From NCBI RefSeq assembly GCF_037026685.1, contig NZ_JBANET010000016.1:53892-117891 (forward strand): a stretch of 64,000 nt of DNA. The letters run 5' to 3'. This DNA is from Orrella sp037026685 (GTDB lineage Bacteria; Pseudomonadota; Gammaproteobacteria; Burkholderiales; Burkholderiaceae_B). Below the pieces are notes generated by a model that was given only the letters and a program-made list of their open reading frames with translations, searched no databases and was not told the origin of the DNA. Below, in pieces: positions 43,330 through 56,494 of the stretch. A program made the position numbers and the translations under genes. Within the stretch, counting starts at the first letter, position 1, and every line of letters starts with the position of its first letter.

Positions 43330-44286
43330 TTAGCCCCGCGCCGCCTCGATCAGGCCATCGAGCTTGACCGCGTCGGCGCAGAACACCCGGATGCCCTCGG
43401 CCAGCTTTTCGGTGGCCATGGCGTCCTCGTTCAGGCGGAAGCGGAAGCTGGCCTCGTCGGCCGGCATGTGCTGCGCCTCGCTCTGGCGGGCGGCTTCGGG
43501 CGTGAGCTGCGGCGGCACCTCGCCTTCGGCCTGCGACAGCTGCTGCAGCAGCTCGGGGCTGATGGTCAGCAGGTCGCAGCCGGCCAGCGCGCGGATCTGC
43601 CCGACGTTGCGAAAGCTTGCGCCCATGATCTCGGTGGGAATGCCGAACTTCTTGTAGTAGCGGTAGATGCCCGCCACCGACTGCACGCCCGGGTCGTTGG
43701 CGCCCGCCTGGGCGGCCTCGTCCCAGTCCTTGCCGGCCTGCTTCTTGTGCCAGTCGTAGATGCGCCCGACGAAGGGCGAGATCAGCTGCACGCGGGCATC
43801 GGCGCAGGCCACCGCCTGGCACAGCGAGAACAGCAGGGTCATGTTGCAGCGGATGCCCTCGGCCTGCAGGATGCGGGCGGCCTGGATGCCTTCCCACGTC
43901 GAGGCGATCTTGACCAGCACCCGCTCGCGGCCGATGCCGGCCTGCTCGTACAGGCTGATGATGCCGCGCGCCCGTTCGACGTTGCCGCGCGTGTCGAAGG
44001 ACAGGCGGGCGTCCACCTCGGTGGAGACCCGGCCGGGCACCAGCTTCAGGATTTCCACGCCGAAGGCCACCAGCAGCCGGTCCAGCAGCTCGGCGGTGGG
44101 CGCGTCGGCGTGCTCGCGCACCACGCGCGCGAGCAGGGCGCCGCCGGCTTCCTGCTGGACGGCCTTCAGGATCAGGCTGGGGTTGGTGGTGGCGTCGGTG
44201 GGGCGGTGCAGGCGGATGGCTTCCAGGTCGCCGGTATCGGCCACCACGGTGGTCGTCTGGCGCAGGGAGTCGAGCTGGCTGGTCAT
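43330..44286 (-). CDS. tal: Transaldolase (TalB type)
   Basis: A 318-residue enzyme of the non-oxidative pentose phosphate pathway that moves a dihydroxyacetone unit from sedoheptulose 7-phosphate to glyceraldehyde 3-phosphate. Signatures are DATTNPSLILKA near residue 33, the Schiff-base lysine in RVLVKIASTWEGIQAA, CNMTLLFSLCQAVAC and ISPFVGRIYDWHK. Length and motifs match TalB-type enzymes, not the short fructose-6-phosphate aldolases. It is convergent with the CMD-family gene and divergent from carA. Confidence 0.97.
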   Translation of the reverse strand: MTSQLDSLRQTTTVVADTGDLEAIRLHRPTDATTNPSLILKAVQQEAGGALLARVVREHADAPTAELLDRLLVAFGVEILKLVPGRVSTEVDARLSFDTRGNVERARGIISLYEQAGIGRERVLVKIASTWEGIQAARILQAEGIRCNMTLLFSLCQAVACADARVQLISPFVGRIYDWHKKQAGKDWDEAAQAGANDPGVQSVAGIYRYYKKFGIPTEIMGASFRNVGQIRALAGCDLLTISPELLQQLSQAEGEVPPQLTPEAARQSEAQHMPADEASFRFRLNEDAMATEKLAEGIRVFCADAVKLDGLIEAARG

Positions 44287-44352
44287 CGTCGGAAAAACCC
44301 AAGGCTGGTTGGCGGAAAGCTTGAGTTTACCGGGCGGATCCCGCCGCCAGGG

Positions 44353-44358
44353 TATAAT
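44353..44358 (+). promoter_or_regulatory. -10 box of the carAB promoter
   Basis: A perfect TATAAT lies 40 bp upstream of the chosen carA start in the gap after divergent tal. The expected -35 position is not recognisable, so activation by a regulator or reliance on a strong -10 is possible. Confidence 0.45.
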
Positions 44359-44398
44359 CAGAAAGTTTGATTACTGATTCTTGACACCGGGGTGTATC

Positions 44399-45553
<1,155 letters not shown>

Positions 45554-45570
45554 AAGCCCGATCAAATACC

Positions 45571-48816
<3,246 letters not shown>

Positions 48817-48873
48817 CACTGCCGATACCGGATGCGCGGCCGCGGCGGCCGCGCACGGCAGCAAGGAGCCGTC

Positions 48874-49770
48874 ATGAAATGGTTCGTTCTGGCCTTGTTC
48901 GTCGTCACCGCCGCCGTGGTGCATTACCGCGGCCGGGTGCGGCATCCCTTCCTGCGCCAGGCCCTGGATCACTCCACCTTCACGGCCCCCATCAATTGCT
49001 TCATGTACGCGTTCTCGCGCGTGCCCAACCAGCCCTACATCCCGCTGGAGCACTTCCCGCAGCTGCAGCCCCTGATGGACCGCTGGGAGGACATCCGCGC
49101 CGAGGCGGTGCAGCTGTTCGGCGACGGGCACATCAAGCCCTCCAGCCGCTATGACGACGCCGGCTTCAATTCCTTCTTCAAGCGCGGCTGGGGCCGCTTC
49201 TACCTCAAGTGGTACGGGGCCGACCACCCCTCGGCGCGCGAGCTGTGCCCCGTCACCACGGCGCTGCTGGCCGATATCCCCGGCGTGAAGGCCGCCATGT
49301 TCGCGGCCCTGCCGCCGGGCAGCCGGCTGCCGCGGCACCGCGACCCGTACGCGGGCTCGCTGCGCTTTCACATGGGCCTGATCACGCCCAACAGCGCCGA
49401 TTGCTACATCAGCGTGGACGGCCAGGAGTACTACTGGCGCGACGGGCAGGCGGTGGTCTTTGACGAGACCTTCATCCACTACGCCGAAAACCGTACCGGG
49501 CAGAACCGCATCATCCTGTTCGCCGACATCGAGCGGCCCATGAAGTACGGCTGGACGCAGGCAGTCAACCGGGCGCTGGGCAAGGTGCTGCTGCGCGCGG
49601 CCGCCTCGCCCAACCAGGAAGGCGACCGCACCGGCGGCATCAACCGCATCTTCGGCTCGGTGTATGCGGTGCGCCGTTTCGGCAAGGCCGTCAAGCGACG
49701 CAGCAAGCCGGCCTACTACGCGATGAAGTGGACGGCGGTGCTGGGCGTGCTGGCGCTGATTTTCCTGTAG
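48874..49770 (+). CDS. lpxO: LpxO-like lipid A 2-hydroxylase
   Basis: A 298-residue Fe(II)/2-oxoglutarate-dependent oxygenase of the aspartyl/asparaginyl beta-hydroxylase family. There are hydrophobic helices at each end (MKWFVLALFVVTAAVVHY; VLGVLALIFL), as in LpxO, which hydroxylates a secondary acyl chain of lipid A at the inner membrane. Iron ligands are H155-x-D157 (LPRHRDPYAGS) and H202 (ETFIHYAENRT), with arginine near 207 for 2-oxoglutarate. It lies 57 bp after carB. The SDR gene follows after five bases, so the two are probably co-transcribed. Confidence 0.9.
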   Translation: MKWFVLALFVVTAAVVHYRGRVRHPFLRQALDHSTFTAPINCFMYAFSRVPNQPYIPLEHFPQLQPLMDRWEDIRAEAVQLFGDGHIKPSSRYDDAGFNSFFKRGWGRFYLKWYGADHPSARELCPVTTALLADIPGVKAAMFAALPPGSRLPRHRDPYAGSLRFHMGLITPNSADCYISVDGQEYYWRDGQAVVFDETFIHYAENRTGQNRIILFADIERPMKYGWTQAVNRALGKVLLRAAASPNQEGDRTGGINRIFGSVYAVRRFGKAVKRRSKPAYYAMKWTAVLGVLALIFL

Positions 49771-49775
49771 CGGCG

Positions 49776-50537
49776 ATGACGCAGGCCGTCTTCATCACCG
49801 GCGCCAGCAGTGGCCTGGGCCAGGCGCTGGCGCGGCAATACGCGGCCCGGGGCGCCACGCTGGGCTTGCTGGGGCGGCGCGAGGACGCCTTGCGGACCCT
49901 GGCCGCCAGCCTGCCGGGCGCGCACCGCTGCTATGCGGTGGACGTGCGCGAGCGCGCGGCGCTGCACGCCGCGGCGGCCGACTTCCTGGGCCTTACCGGC
50001 GGCCGCATCGACGTGGTGATCGCCAGCGCCGGCATCAGCGCGGGCACCCTGTCCGAGCACGCCGAGGACTACGCCGTGTTCGAGGCCATCGTCCATACCA
50101 ACCTGCTGGCCACGGTGGCGACCTTCGAGCCTTTCATCGCGCCCATGCGTGCGCGCGGCCAGGGCCGGCTGGTGGGCATCGGCAGCGTGGCGGGGGTGCG
50201 GGGGCTGCCCGGGGCCGGCGCCTACAGCGCCTCCAAGGCCGCGCTCGCCGTCTATTGCGAAAGCCTGCGCCTGGAGCTGGCGCCGGCGGGCATCAAGGTC
50301 GTCACCATCGCGCCGGGCTACATCCGCACCCCCATGACCGACGGCAATCCTTATCGCATGCCCTTCCTGATGGCGCCCGAGGCCTTCGCCCGGCGGGCGG
50401 CCGCCGCCATCGCGCAAGGCCGCCGCTACACCGTCATTCCCTGGCAGATGGGCATCGTCGCGCGGCTCATGCGCCTGCTGCCGGGTTGGCTGTACGACCG
50501 CCTGGCCCGCAACGCGCCGCGCAAGCCGCGGCGCTGA
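49776..50537 (+). CDS. Short-chain dehydrogenase/reductase
   Basis: A 253-residue classical SDR. The NAD(P) motif is TGASSGLGQALARQYA, with an arginine (GRREDAL) suggesting NADPH. The catalytic Ser-Tyr-Lys occurs as GIGSVAGVRGLPGAGAYSASKAAL, and the family motif APGYIRTPMTD follows. The C-terminal hydrophobic/basic stretch (MGIVARLMRLLPGWLYDRLARN) may associate with the membrane. It resembles YdfG/DltE-like membrane-lipid or short-chain-alcohol reductases; the substrate is unknown. Five bases separate it from lpxO, so a role in lipid modification is possible but unproven. Confidence 0.9.
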   Translation: MTQAVFITGASSGLGQALARQYAARGATLGLLGRREDALRTLAASLPGAHRCYAVDVRERAALHAAAADFLGLTGGRIDVVIASAGISAGTLSEHAEDYAVFEAIVHTNLLATVATFEPFIAPMRARGQGRLVGIGSVAGVRGLPGAGAYSASKAALAVYCESLRLELAPAGIKVVTIAPGYIRTPMTDGNPYRMPFLMAPEAFARRAAAAIAQGRRYTVIPWQMGIVARLMRLLPGWLYDRLARNAPRKPRR

Positions 50538-50571
50538 AGGCGGCCGGCCAGGCCGCGCTGGGCGCCGGTGC

Positions 50572-52716
50572 TCAATTGAGCCGCACGTCCACTGCCGGCG
50601 CGCCGTCCCCGGGGGGCGTATCGGTCCAGACGACCACCTGGCCGCTGGTGCGCTGGAACACCAGGTTCACCGCATGCCCGCCCACCGCCAGGCGGCGGAT
50701 CTCCAGGCGGTCCATGCCGACCGGCAGCTGCGGGCGCTCGATCAGGATCGAGCCGGGGCGCCCGCTGGCAGGGTCCTGCGCGCGGATGTCCAGCCCCAGG
50801 CTGGCCTGCAGCAGCATGTATGCCGCGCCGCTGGCCCAGGCCTGCGGCAGGCAGGCCACGGGATAGCGCACGGGCGCCTCGGCGGCGGCGCGCGGCAGGC
50901 CGCAGAACAGCTCGGGCAGGCGCATAGAGAAGTGCGCGGCGGCCTCGAACATGGCCTGCAGCAGCCGCGCCACGGCGGCGCGCTCGCCATACCGCGACAT
51001 GCCCAGCGCGCACAGCGCCACGTCATGCGGCCACACCGAGCCGTTGTGATAGGACATGGGGTCGTAGCGGGCCGCCTCGGTCGCCAGCGTGCGGATGCCC
51101 CAGCCGCTGTACAGCCCGCGCGAGCACAGGCCGGCGATCAACGATTTCGCGCGCTCGGCCGAGGGCAGCCCGCAATACAGCAGGTGGCCGGCGTTGGAGG
51201 CGCGCACGCGGCAGGCCCGCCCCAGGCCGTCCACGGCCAGGGCGTAGTAGGACTGTTCCGGCAGCCAGAAGCGCGCCTCGACCGTGGCGCGCAGGCGCCG
51301 GGCCTGTTCGCGCCAGCGCCGGGCCGCCTCGGGCTGCCCGGCGCGCTGGGCCAGTTCGGCCATGTCCAGCCAGGCCCGGTAGGCATAGCCTTGCACTTCC
51401 ACCAGCGCGATGGGGCCGTCCGCGCCCGTGCCGTCGGCATGGAATACCGAGTCGTGGCTGTCCTTCCAGCCCTGGTTGGCCAGCCCGGTGGCCTGGGCGC
51501 GGGCATAGGTGACCAGTCCCAGCGGGCTGCGGGCGGCGTTTTCGTCCAGCCATTGCGCGGCCTGCCACAGGGCCGGCCGGATGCGTGCGACCAGGTCGGC
51601 GTCGCCGGTGCGGCGCAGGTAGGCCGCCGCCAGGATGATGAACAGGGGCGTGGTGTCCACGCCGCCGTAATACCGCGCGAAAGGCAGCTCGCCCAGCGCG
51701 GACATCTCTCCCTTGCGCGTCTCGTGCATGATCTTGCCCGGCTCGGCATCGCGAAACGCCGACTGCTCGCGCGCCTGGTGTTCGGCCAGATAGGCCAGCA
51801 CGCCGCGCGCCAGCGCAGGGTCCAGCCACAGCATCTGCAAGGCGGTGATGACCGCGTCGCGCCCGAAAGGCGTGGAGAACCACGGTATGCCGGCATAGGG
51901 ATAGGGGCCGGTGGGCAGTTCGGTGGTCAACAGCGCGATGTCGCCGCGCGCCCGGTCCAGCCAGGCCTGGAACAGGCGTCCGCTGGCCCGCACGGCCGCG
52001 CCGCGCCGCCGGCGCCGCCGCATCGCCAGCCAGGCCTGGGCGGCCGCGCGCCGGAAGGTGTCGCGTCCGGGGGCGGGCTCGCCATCGGCCGGGCCGGCCT
52101 GCAGGTAGACCTCCCAGGTGCCGTGCGGCGGCACCTCGGCCTCGAAGCGCAACTGCGAGGCATCGGCCTGCTGCGGGGGCTGCGAGACGGCCAGAACGGT
52201 ACGCCGCAGCTTGCCGTCCAGTCCTTCGTAGCCCAGCTCGACCCGGCTGCCGGCGGCCACCGACGCGCGCATGCGCCCGCGCGCGGGGCGCTGGCTGCCG
52301 CGCACTTCGAACATGTCGAAGAAGTCGGCGCCGAAGAACAGCTCCACCGGCACGCGCAGCGGCTGTTCGTGGTAGTTGCGCAGGCGGATCCGCTCGTGCA
52401 GCCGGCGCTCGCGCAGGAAGCGCTTGCGTTCGACGTGCACCGGCGGCCGGGCGCCGGCCTGCCCGCAGGCCGCGCTCAGGTGGGCCGTGAAGAACACGTT
52501 GTCCCGGCCGACCGAGCTCGACAGCAGCGCCGGGCGCTGCCCCGCCACGCGCAGCGCCAGGCGCGACAGCCAGCGCGTATCGTCCACGAACAGGCCGCAA
52601 TCCCCTTCCTGCAGGTCGCCCAGCGCGTCGCTTACCAGGAAGGTGTCGGCATCCTTGAGCACCATGAGCGGCATGGCGCCGGGCGCCATGGCATCGGGCG
52701 AGAGCGGCGTCTCCAT
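50572..52716 (-). CDS. Glycogen debranching enzyme-like glycoside hydrolase
   Basis: A 714-residue protein of the bacterial/archaeal amylo-alpha-1,6-glucosidase type. The N-terminal beta domain (about residues 1-210, MVLKDADTFLVSDALGDL, GLFVDDTRWLSRLALRV) is the GDE_N_bis domain. The C-terminal part is an (alpha/alpha)6 barrel with PWFSTPFGRDAVITALQMLWLDP, MHETRKGEMSALGELPFARYYGGVDTTPLF and PMSYHNGSVWPHDVALCA. The family removes alpha-1,6 branches or acts on related glucans. It is five bases after the GT4 gene, forming a two-gene unit; no glycogen synthase, branching enzyme or phosphorylase is nearby, so the true substrate is open. Confidence 0.88.
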   Translation of the reverse strand: METPLSPDAMAPGAMPLMVLKDADTFLVSDALGDLQEGDCGLFVDDTRWLSRLALRVAGQRPALLSSSVGRDNVFFTAHLSAACGQAGARPPVHVERKRFLRERRLHERIRLRNYHEQPLRVPVELFFGADFFDMFEVRGSQRPARGRMRASVAAGSRVELGYEGLDGKLRRTVLAVSQPPQQADASQLRFEAEVPPHGTWEVYLQAGPADGEPAPGRDTFRRAAAQAWLAMRRRRRRGAAVRASGRLFQAWLDRARGDIALLTTELPTGPYPYAGIPWFSTPFGRDAVITALQMLWLDPALARGVLAYLAEHQAREQSAFRDAEPGKIMHETRKGEMSALGELPFARYYGGVDTTPLFIILAAAYLRRTGDADLVARIRPALWQAAQWLDENAARSPLGLVTYARAQATGLANQGWKDSHDSVFHADGTGADGPIALVEVQGYAYRAWLDMAELAQRAGQPEAARRWREQARRLRATVEARFWLPEQSYYALAVDGLGRACRVRASNAGHLLYCGLPSAERAKSLIAGLCSRGLYSGWGIRTLATEAARYDPMSYHNGSVWPHDVALCALGMSRYGERAAVARLLQAMFEAAAHFSMRLPELFCGLPRAAAEAPVRYPVACLPQAWASGAAYMLLQASLGLDIRAQDPASGRPGSILIERPQLPVGMDRLEIRRLAVGGHAVNLVFQRTSGQVVVWTDTPPGDGAPAVDVRLN

Positions 52717-52721
52717 GGCGC

Positions 52722-53783
52722 TCAGTCCATGGCCACCAGGTCGGCGGCGCGGGCGGCCTGTCCGGCGCACAGCCGCTCGTAGAGCATGACGTAGGCGCGC
52801 GCCATGGCGTCGGCCGAGAAGCGCTGCTCGAACGCTTCGCGGATGCGCCGCCGGTCCAGTCCGGCCGCCTCGTGCACCGCGCGCACGGCCTGGGCCTGGC
52901 TGCGGACGATGAAACCGGTGGCGCCGTTCTCGATGATTTCGGGAACCGAGCCGTTCTCCCAGGCGATGACTGGCGTGCCGTGCGCCATCGCCTCGATCAT
53001 CACCAGGCCAAAGGGTTCGGGCCAGTCGATGGGAAAGAGCAGCGCCTGCGCCTGGCCCAGGAACCGCGCCTTGTCGGCATCGCCGATCTCGCCGACGAAT
53101 TCCACGCCCGGCTGCCCCAGCAGCGGCCGGATGTGCCGTTCGAAATAGTCGCGGTCGGCATCGTCCACCTTGGCGGCCAGCTTGATCGGCAGGCCGGCGG
53201 CGCGCGCGATGGCAATGGCCCGGTCGGGCCGCTTCTCGGGCGAAATCCTGCCCAGGAAGGCCAGGTAGCCGCCTTGGCCCGTGCCCGCCGGGCCGGGGAT
53301 GTCCAGGCCGTGGTAGACCGTGCCGGCCCAGTTGGCCTGGGGCAGGGGGCTGCGCTGGTGGTAGGAGATCGAGACCAGCGGGAAATCGCGCCAGCGCGCG
53401 TAGGCCTGGGGCAGGTCGCAGATGTCCAGCCGCCCGTGCAGCGTGGTCAGGGTGCGCGCGGCCATGTCCTCGAACAGGGGAAAGTGCAGCAGGTCCACGT
53501 GAAAGTGCAGCACGTCGAATTCGCCCGCGCGCCGCCGCACCTCGTCGAGCATGGCCAGGTGGCTGGCCAGGTCGGACTTGAGCGGGCGCGGGTCCAGCCG
53601 CAGGGCCTGGTCCCGGCAGGCGACCAGGCGGGCGCGCGTGCGCGCATCGGCCGAGGCGAACAGCGTGACTTCGTGGCCCTGGCCCACCAGGGCGTCGGCC
53701 AGGTGGGCCACCACGCGCTCGGTGCCGCCGTACAGGCGGGGCGGGACGGCTTCGTACAGGGGTGCGATCTGCGCGATCTTCAT
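52722..53783 (-). CDS. Glycosyltransferase family 4 protein
   Basis: A 353-residue GT-B glycosyltransferase. The N-terminal acceptor domain starts MKIAQIAPLYEAVPPRLYGGTERVVAHLADALVGQGHEVTLFA. The C-terminal donor domain holds YLAFLGRISPEKRPDRAIAIA, the E(x7)E-type motif in PEPFGLVMIEAMAHGTPVIAW, and SVPEIIENGATGFIV. The nucleotide-sugar donor is unknown. It is cytoplasmic, without signal peptide or membrane helix. ATG at 53783 has GAAGGAG seven bases upstream. Paired with the debranching-like enzyme, it may work on a storage or capsular glucan. Confidence 0.92.
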   Translation of the reverse strand: MKIAQIAPLYEAVPPRLYGGTERVVAHLADALVGQGHEVTLFASADARTRARLVACRDQALRLDPRPLKSDLASHLAMLDEVRRRAGEFDVLHFHVDLLHFPLFEDMAARTLTTLHGRLDICDLPQAYARWRDFPLVSISYHQRSPLPQANWAGTVYHGLDIPGPAGTGQGGYLAFLGRISPEKRPDRAIAIARAAGLPIKLAAKVDDADRDYFERHIRPLLGQPGVEFVGEIGDADKARFLGQAQALLFPIDWPEPFGLVMIEAMAHGTPVIAWENGSVPEIIENGATGFIVRSQAQAVRAVHEAAGLDRRRIREAFEQRFSADAMARAYVMLYERLCAGQAARAADLVAMD

Positions 53784-53957
53784 CGGCGACTCCTTCAAGA
53801 AAGAATGGACGAGTGAACAAAGCGAGAATGCGCGGCCGCCGCGGCGGGCGGCTGACGCTGCCGGGCCTGATATGGGGACTGGCCGTCCGGTCTTCAAGAC
53901 GGGCAAGGGGCAGGGCAGGGACCGCCCGGTTGGCGGACCCGGCAGGAGACGAGCGCG

Positions 53958-54605
53958 TCAGGGCGCCGAGAAATCGTCCTCGACGGCGACGTTCATGTGG
54001 CCGACGTCGCCCCAGTTGGCGATGCGCCAGCTGCCGGCGTCCACGACCACGCGGTTGATGCTCACGTTCAGCAGCGGCTCTTGCCGCGGGGCGTTCAGCG
54101 GCAGGTCCTGGGCGTGGTGCCAGATGATGTCCAGCACCCCGCCGTGGGTCAGCACCAGCACGCGCTCGTGCGCATGGCGGCTGGCCAGCGCGTCGACCGC
54201 ATCGACCACCCGGGCGCGGAACTGCCCCAGCGTCTCGCCGCCTTCGATGGGGCGGTGCGGATCGCGGCTTTTCCAGGCGGCGGCGGCCTCGGGCTGCGCC
54301 TGGTCCATGCGCGCCAGCTCCACGCCTTCGAGCACGCCGAAGCAGCGTTCGCGCACGCCCGGCTCGGTGCGGATGCGCAGGTCCAGCTGCTCGGATATCG
54401 CCTGCGCCGTGTGGTGCGCGCGCATCAGGTCGCTGCTGTACAGGGCCGAGAAGGGCGAGTGCTCGGCATCGCCCCGCAGGCGCAGCGCCAGCTTGCGGGC
54501 CTGCGCCACGCCGTTGGCATTCAGGGGGATGTCCTGCCAGCCCTGCATGCGGCGGGCGACGTTCCAATCGGTCTCGCCGTGGCGGATGAACCAGAATTCA
54601 GTCAT
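53958..54605 (-). CDS. Histidine phosphatase-family (GpmB-like) protein
   Basis: A 215-residue enzyme of the phosphoglycerate mutase-like superfamily. The phospho-acceptor His is in FWFIRHGETDWN, the second catalytic His in VLVLTHGGVLDII, and Glu/Arg residues of the pocket are present (SSDLMRAHHTAQAI, ERCFGVLEG, RPIEGGETLGQFRARV). Many bacterial GpmB-like proteins are broad phosphatases, not glycolytic mutases, and the exact substrate is unknown. The gene is 174 bp downstream of the GT4 start and divergent from the uracil permease gene. Confidence 0.9.
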   Translation of the reverse strand: MTEFWFIRHGETDWNVARRMQGWQDIPLNANGVAQARKLALRLRGDAEHSPFSALYSSDLMRAHHTAQAISEQLDLRIRTEPGVRERCFGVLEGVELARMDQAQPEAAAAWKSRDPHRPIEGGETLGQFRARVVDAVDALASRHAHERVLVLTHGGVLDIIWHHAQDLPLNAPRQEPLLNVSINRVVVDAGSWRIANWGDVGHMNVAVEDDFSAP

Positions 54606-54797
54606 GGGATTGCACGATCTCCGGGAGGGGCCGGCCCGCCGCCGGCGGGCCGGCGCGATGGTGGCGGACCCCTGGGCGGCGCGCCACAGTGTCCCGATTG
54701 TAGAAGCAAGCGCCAAATGGCTTGCCGCCGTCATCGTCCGGACATACACTTTCGCCGCTTTTTTGCCTATCCATAGAGCCCTGGGAGGGGTGTCCCC

Positions 54798-56099
54798 ATG
54801 TCCGAATCCTTCTTTCCCCGCTGGCGCCGCGTAGACGGCACCGGCGGGACCGTCATCGCGCCCGACGAGTGCCTCTCGCCCGGCCAGAACGTCGCCATGG
54901 GCGCGCAGCACGTGGTCGCCATGTTCGGCTCCACGGTGCTCGCCCCGCTGCTCATGGGCTTCGATCCCAACGTGGCGATCCTGATGTCGGGCATCGGCAC
55001 CCTGATCTTTTTCTGCTTCGTGCGGGGCCGGGTGCCCAGCTATCTGGGTTCGAGCTTTGCCTTCATCGGCGGGGTGATCGCGGTCACCGGCTATGCCGGC
55101 TCGGGGCCCAATCCCAACATCGGCGTGGCCCTGGGGGCCATCGTGGCCTGCGGGCTGGCCTACACCGTGATCGGCGCGCTGGTCTGGATGGCCAACGCGC
55201 GCGGCGGCGGCGGGGCCGGCTGGATCGACAGGCTGATGCCGCCGGTGGTCACCGGCGCGGTGGTGGCGGTGATCGGCCTGCACCTGGCGCCCATCGCGGC
55301 GCGCAACGCCATGGGCGGCTCGACCTTCGACGCCCTGATGGCCCTGGTCACCATCGTGTGCGTGGGCGGCGTGGCGGTCTGGACGCGCGGCATGCTGCAG
55401 CGCCTGCTCATCCTGGCCGGCCTGGTGCTGGCCTGCGTGATCTACGGCCTGCTGGCCAACGTCGCCGGCCTGGGCACGCCCATGGACTTCTCCGGCGTGG
55501 CCCAGGCTGCCTGGTTCGGCCTGCCGCGTTTCGCCAGCCCCGAGTTCCAGCTGCCCGCCATCAGCCTGATCGCGCCGGTGGCCATCATCCTGGTGGCCGA
55601 GAACCTGGGCCACATCAAGGCCGTCAGCGCCATGACCGGCCGCGACATGGACCGCTACCTGGGCCGCGCCTTCGTGGGCGACGGCGTGGCCACCATGGTC
55701 TCGGGCAGCGTGGGCGGCACCGGCGTGACCACCTATGCCGAGAACATCGGCGTGATGGCCGTCACCCGCATCTATTCGACCCTGGTTTTTGTCATCGCCG
55801 CGCTCATCGCCATCGTGCTGGGCTTCTCGCCCAAGTTCGGCGCCCTGATCCTGACCATCCCCGGGCCGGTGCTGGGCGGCATGTCGGTCGTGGTGTTCGG
55901 CCTGATCACCATCGCCGGCGCGCGCATCTGGGTGGTCAACAAGGTGGACTTCAGCGACAACCGCAACCTCATCGTGGCGGCCGTCACGCTGGTCATGGGC
56001 GCCGGCGATTTCACGCTGCGCCTGGGCGAGTTCCACCTGAACGGCATCGGCACCGCCACTTTCGGCGCCATCATCCTGTATGCGCTGTTAAGGAAATAG
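54798..56099 (+). CDS. uraA: Nucleobase:cation symporter-2 (UraA-like uracil permease)
   Basis: A 433-residue inner-membrane transporter with about 14 hydrophobic segments. NCS2 markers are GAQHVVAMFGSTVLAPLLMGFDP at the start, SYLGSSFAFIGGV, the family signature AENLGHIKAVSAMTGRDMD, and GGTGVTTYAENIGVMAVTRIYS. Within NCS2 the TTYAENIG wording fits uracil permeases (UraA/RutG) better than xanthine carriers. It imports uracil with protons for salvage. A six-base inverted repeat GCAAGC / GCTTGC (54706-54725) lies upstream, and a strong terminator lies downstream at 56176-56207. Confidence 0.92.
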   Translation: MSESFFPRWRRVDGTGGTVIAPDECLSPGQNVAMGAQHVVAMFGSTVLAPLLMGFDPNVAILMSGIGTLIFFCFVRGRVPSYLGSSFAFIGGVIAVTGYAGSGPNPNIGVALGAIVACGLAYTVIGALVWMANARGGGGAGWIDRLMPPVVTGAVVAVIGLHLAPIAARNAMGGSTFDALMALVTIVCVGGVAVWTRGMLQRLLILAGLVLACVIYGLLANVAGLGTPMDFSGVAQAAWFGLPRFASPEFQLPAISLIAPVAIILVAENLGHIKAVSAMTGRDMDRYLGRAFVGDGVATMVSGSVGGTGVTTYAENIGVMAVTRIYSTLVFVIAALIAIVLGFSPKFGALILTIPGPVLGGMSVVVFGLITIAGARIWVVNKVDFSDNRNLIVAAVTLVMGAGDFTLRLGEFHLNGIGTATFGAIILYALLRK

Positions 56100-56175
56100 C
56101 CCACCCCGGGGCTAGGCCCCAAGGGCAAGCCGCCGCTTGCAATTGCGGCGCAGTTTGCCGACAATGCGGTTTCAG

Positions 56176-56207
56176 ACCCCGGTTGCACCGACCGGGGTTT
56201 GTTTTTT
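56176..56207 (+). terminator. Rho-independent terminator of uraA
   Basis: A perfect eight-base stem ACCCCGGT (56176-56183) / ACCGGGGT (56191-56198) with a seven-base loop is followed by TTGTTTTTT. Confidence 0.88.
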
Positions 56208-56235
56208 GCCGCCGGGCTGCCCCAAGGCAAAGAAC

Positions 56236-56264
56236 GGCCCCCACGGGGGGCAGCAAGGCGCAGC
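56236..56264. repeat. GC-rich intergenic repeat (GGGGGGCAGCAAG family), copy B
   Basis: The core GGGGGGCAGCAAG, GGCGCAGCG and following G-run match the copy at 3155-3192, minus five bases in the middle. Both copies sit just behind a T-run terminator. Flanking CCGCCGGGCTGCCC occurs on each side (about 56210 and 56280), giving a nested repeat. Confidence 0.5.
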
Positions 56265-56381
56265 GCGGGGGCTTTCCTGCCGCCGGGCTGCCCGTGCCCG
56301 CCGGCACGCCTGGCCGCGGGCCGGTTCCGGCCCGCGCCCGCAGGCCGCCGTGGCGCCCACGCGCCGGCGGCCCGACCTTGC

Positions 56382-56400
56382 GTTATTGATATTCATTCGT
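56382..56400. promoter_or_regulatory. Weak Fur-box-like site upstream of greA
   Basis: This 19-mer matches the classical Fur box at 13 of 19 positions, with 11 of 13 in the core ATTGATATTCATT. It is in the AT-rich stretch about 95-110 bp upstream of greA. Chance similarity in AT-rich promoter DNA is quite possible. Confidence 0.2.
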
Positions 56401-56494
56401 AGTGTTTTGACGCTCCTGCCCGGCGTCGGGCCGTCCCCTTGCGGGTGATGGCATGCCGCAGGCTTGGCCGGAGCGTGTTTTCATAGGAAGAGAC

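Larger units (their letters stand above)
56100..56494. other. 395-bp intergenic region between uraA and greA
   Basis: No coding sequence is convincing here. In order it holds a hairpin CGCCGC / GCGGCG (56131-56150), the uraA terminator (56176-56207), a GC-rich repeat (56208-56290), featureless GC-rich DNA to about 56375, an AT-rich stretch at 56380-56415 that probably includes the greA promoter and a weak Fur-box-like site, and the greA RBS (GGAAG near 56486). Confidence 0.6.

Noticed and set aside
50572..54567. A single 1331-codon frame apparently fusing the phosphatase, GT4 and debranching regions.
   Set aside because: The upstream two thirds are out of frame with the recognisable GT4 and phosphatase proteins. 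The debranching enzyme has its own start at 52716.
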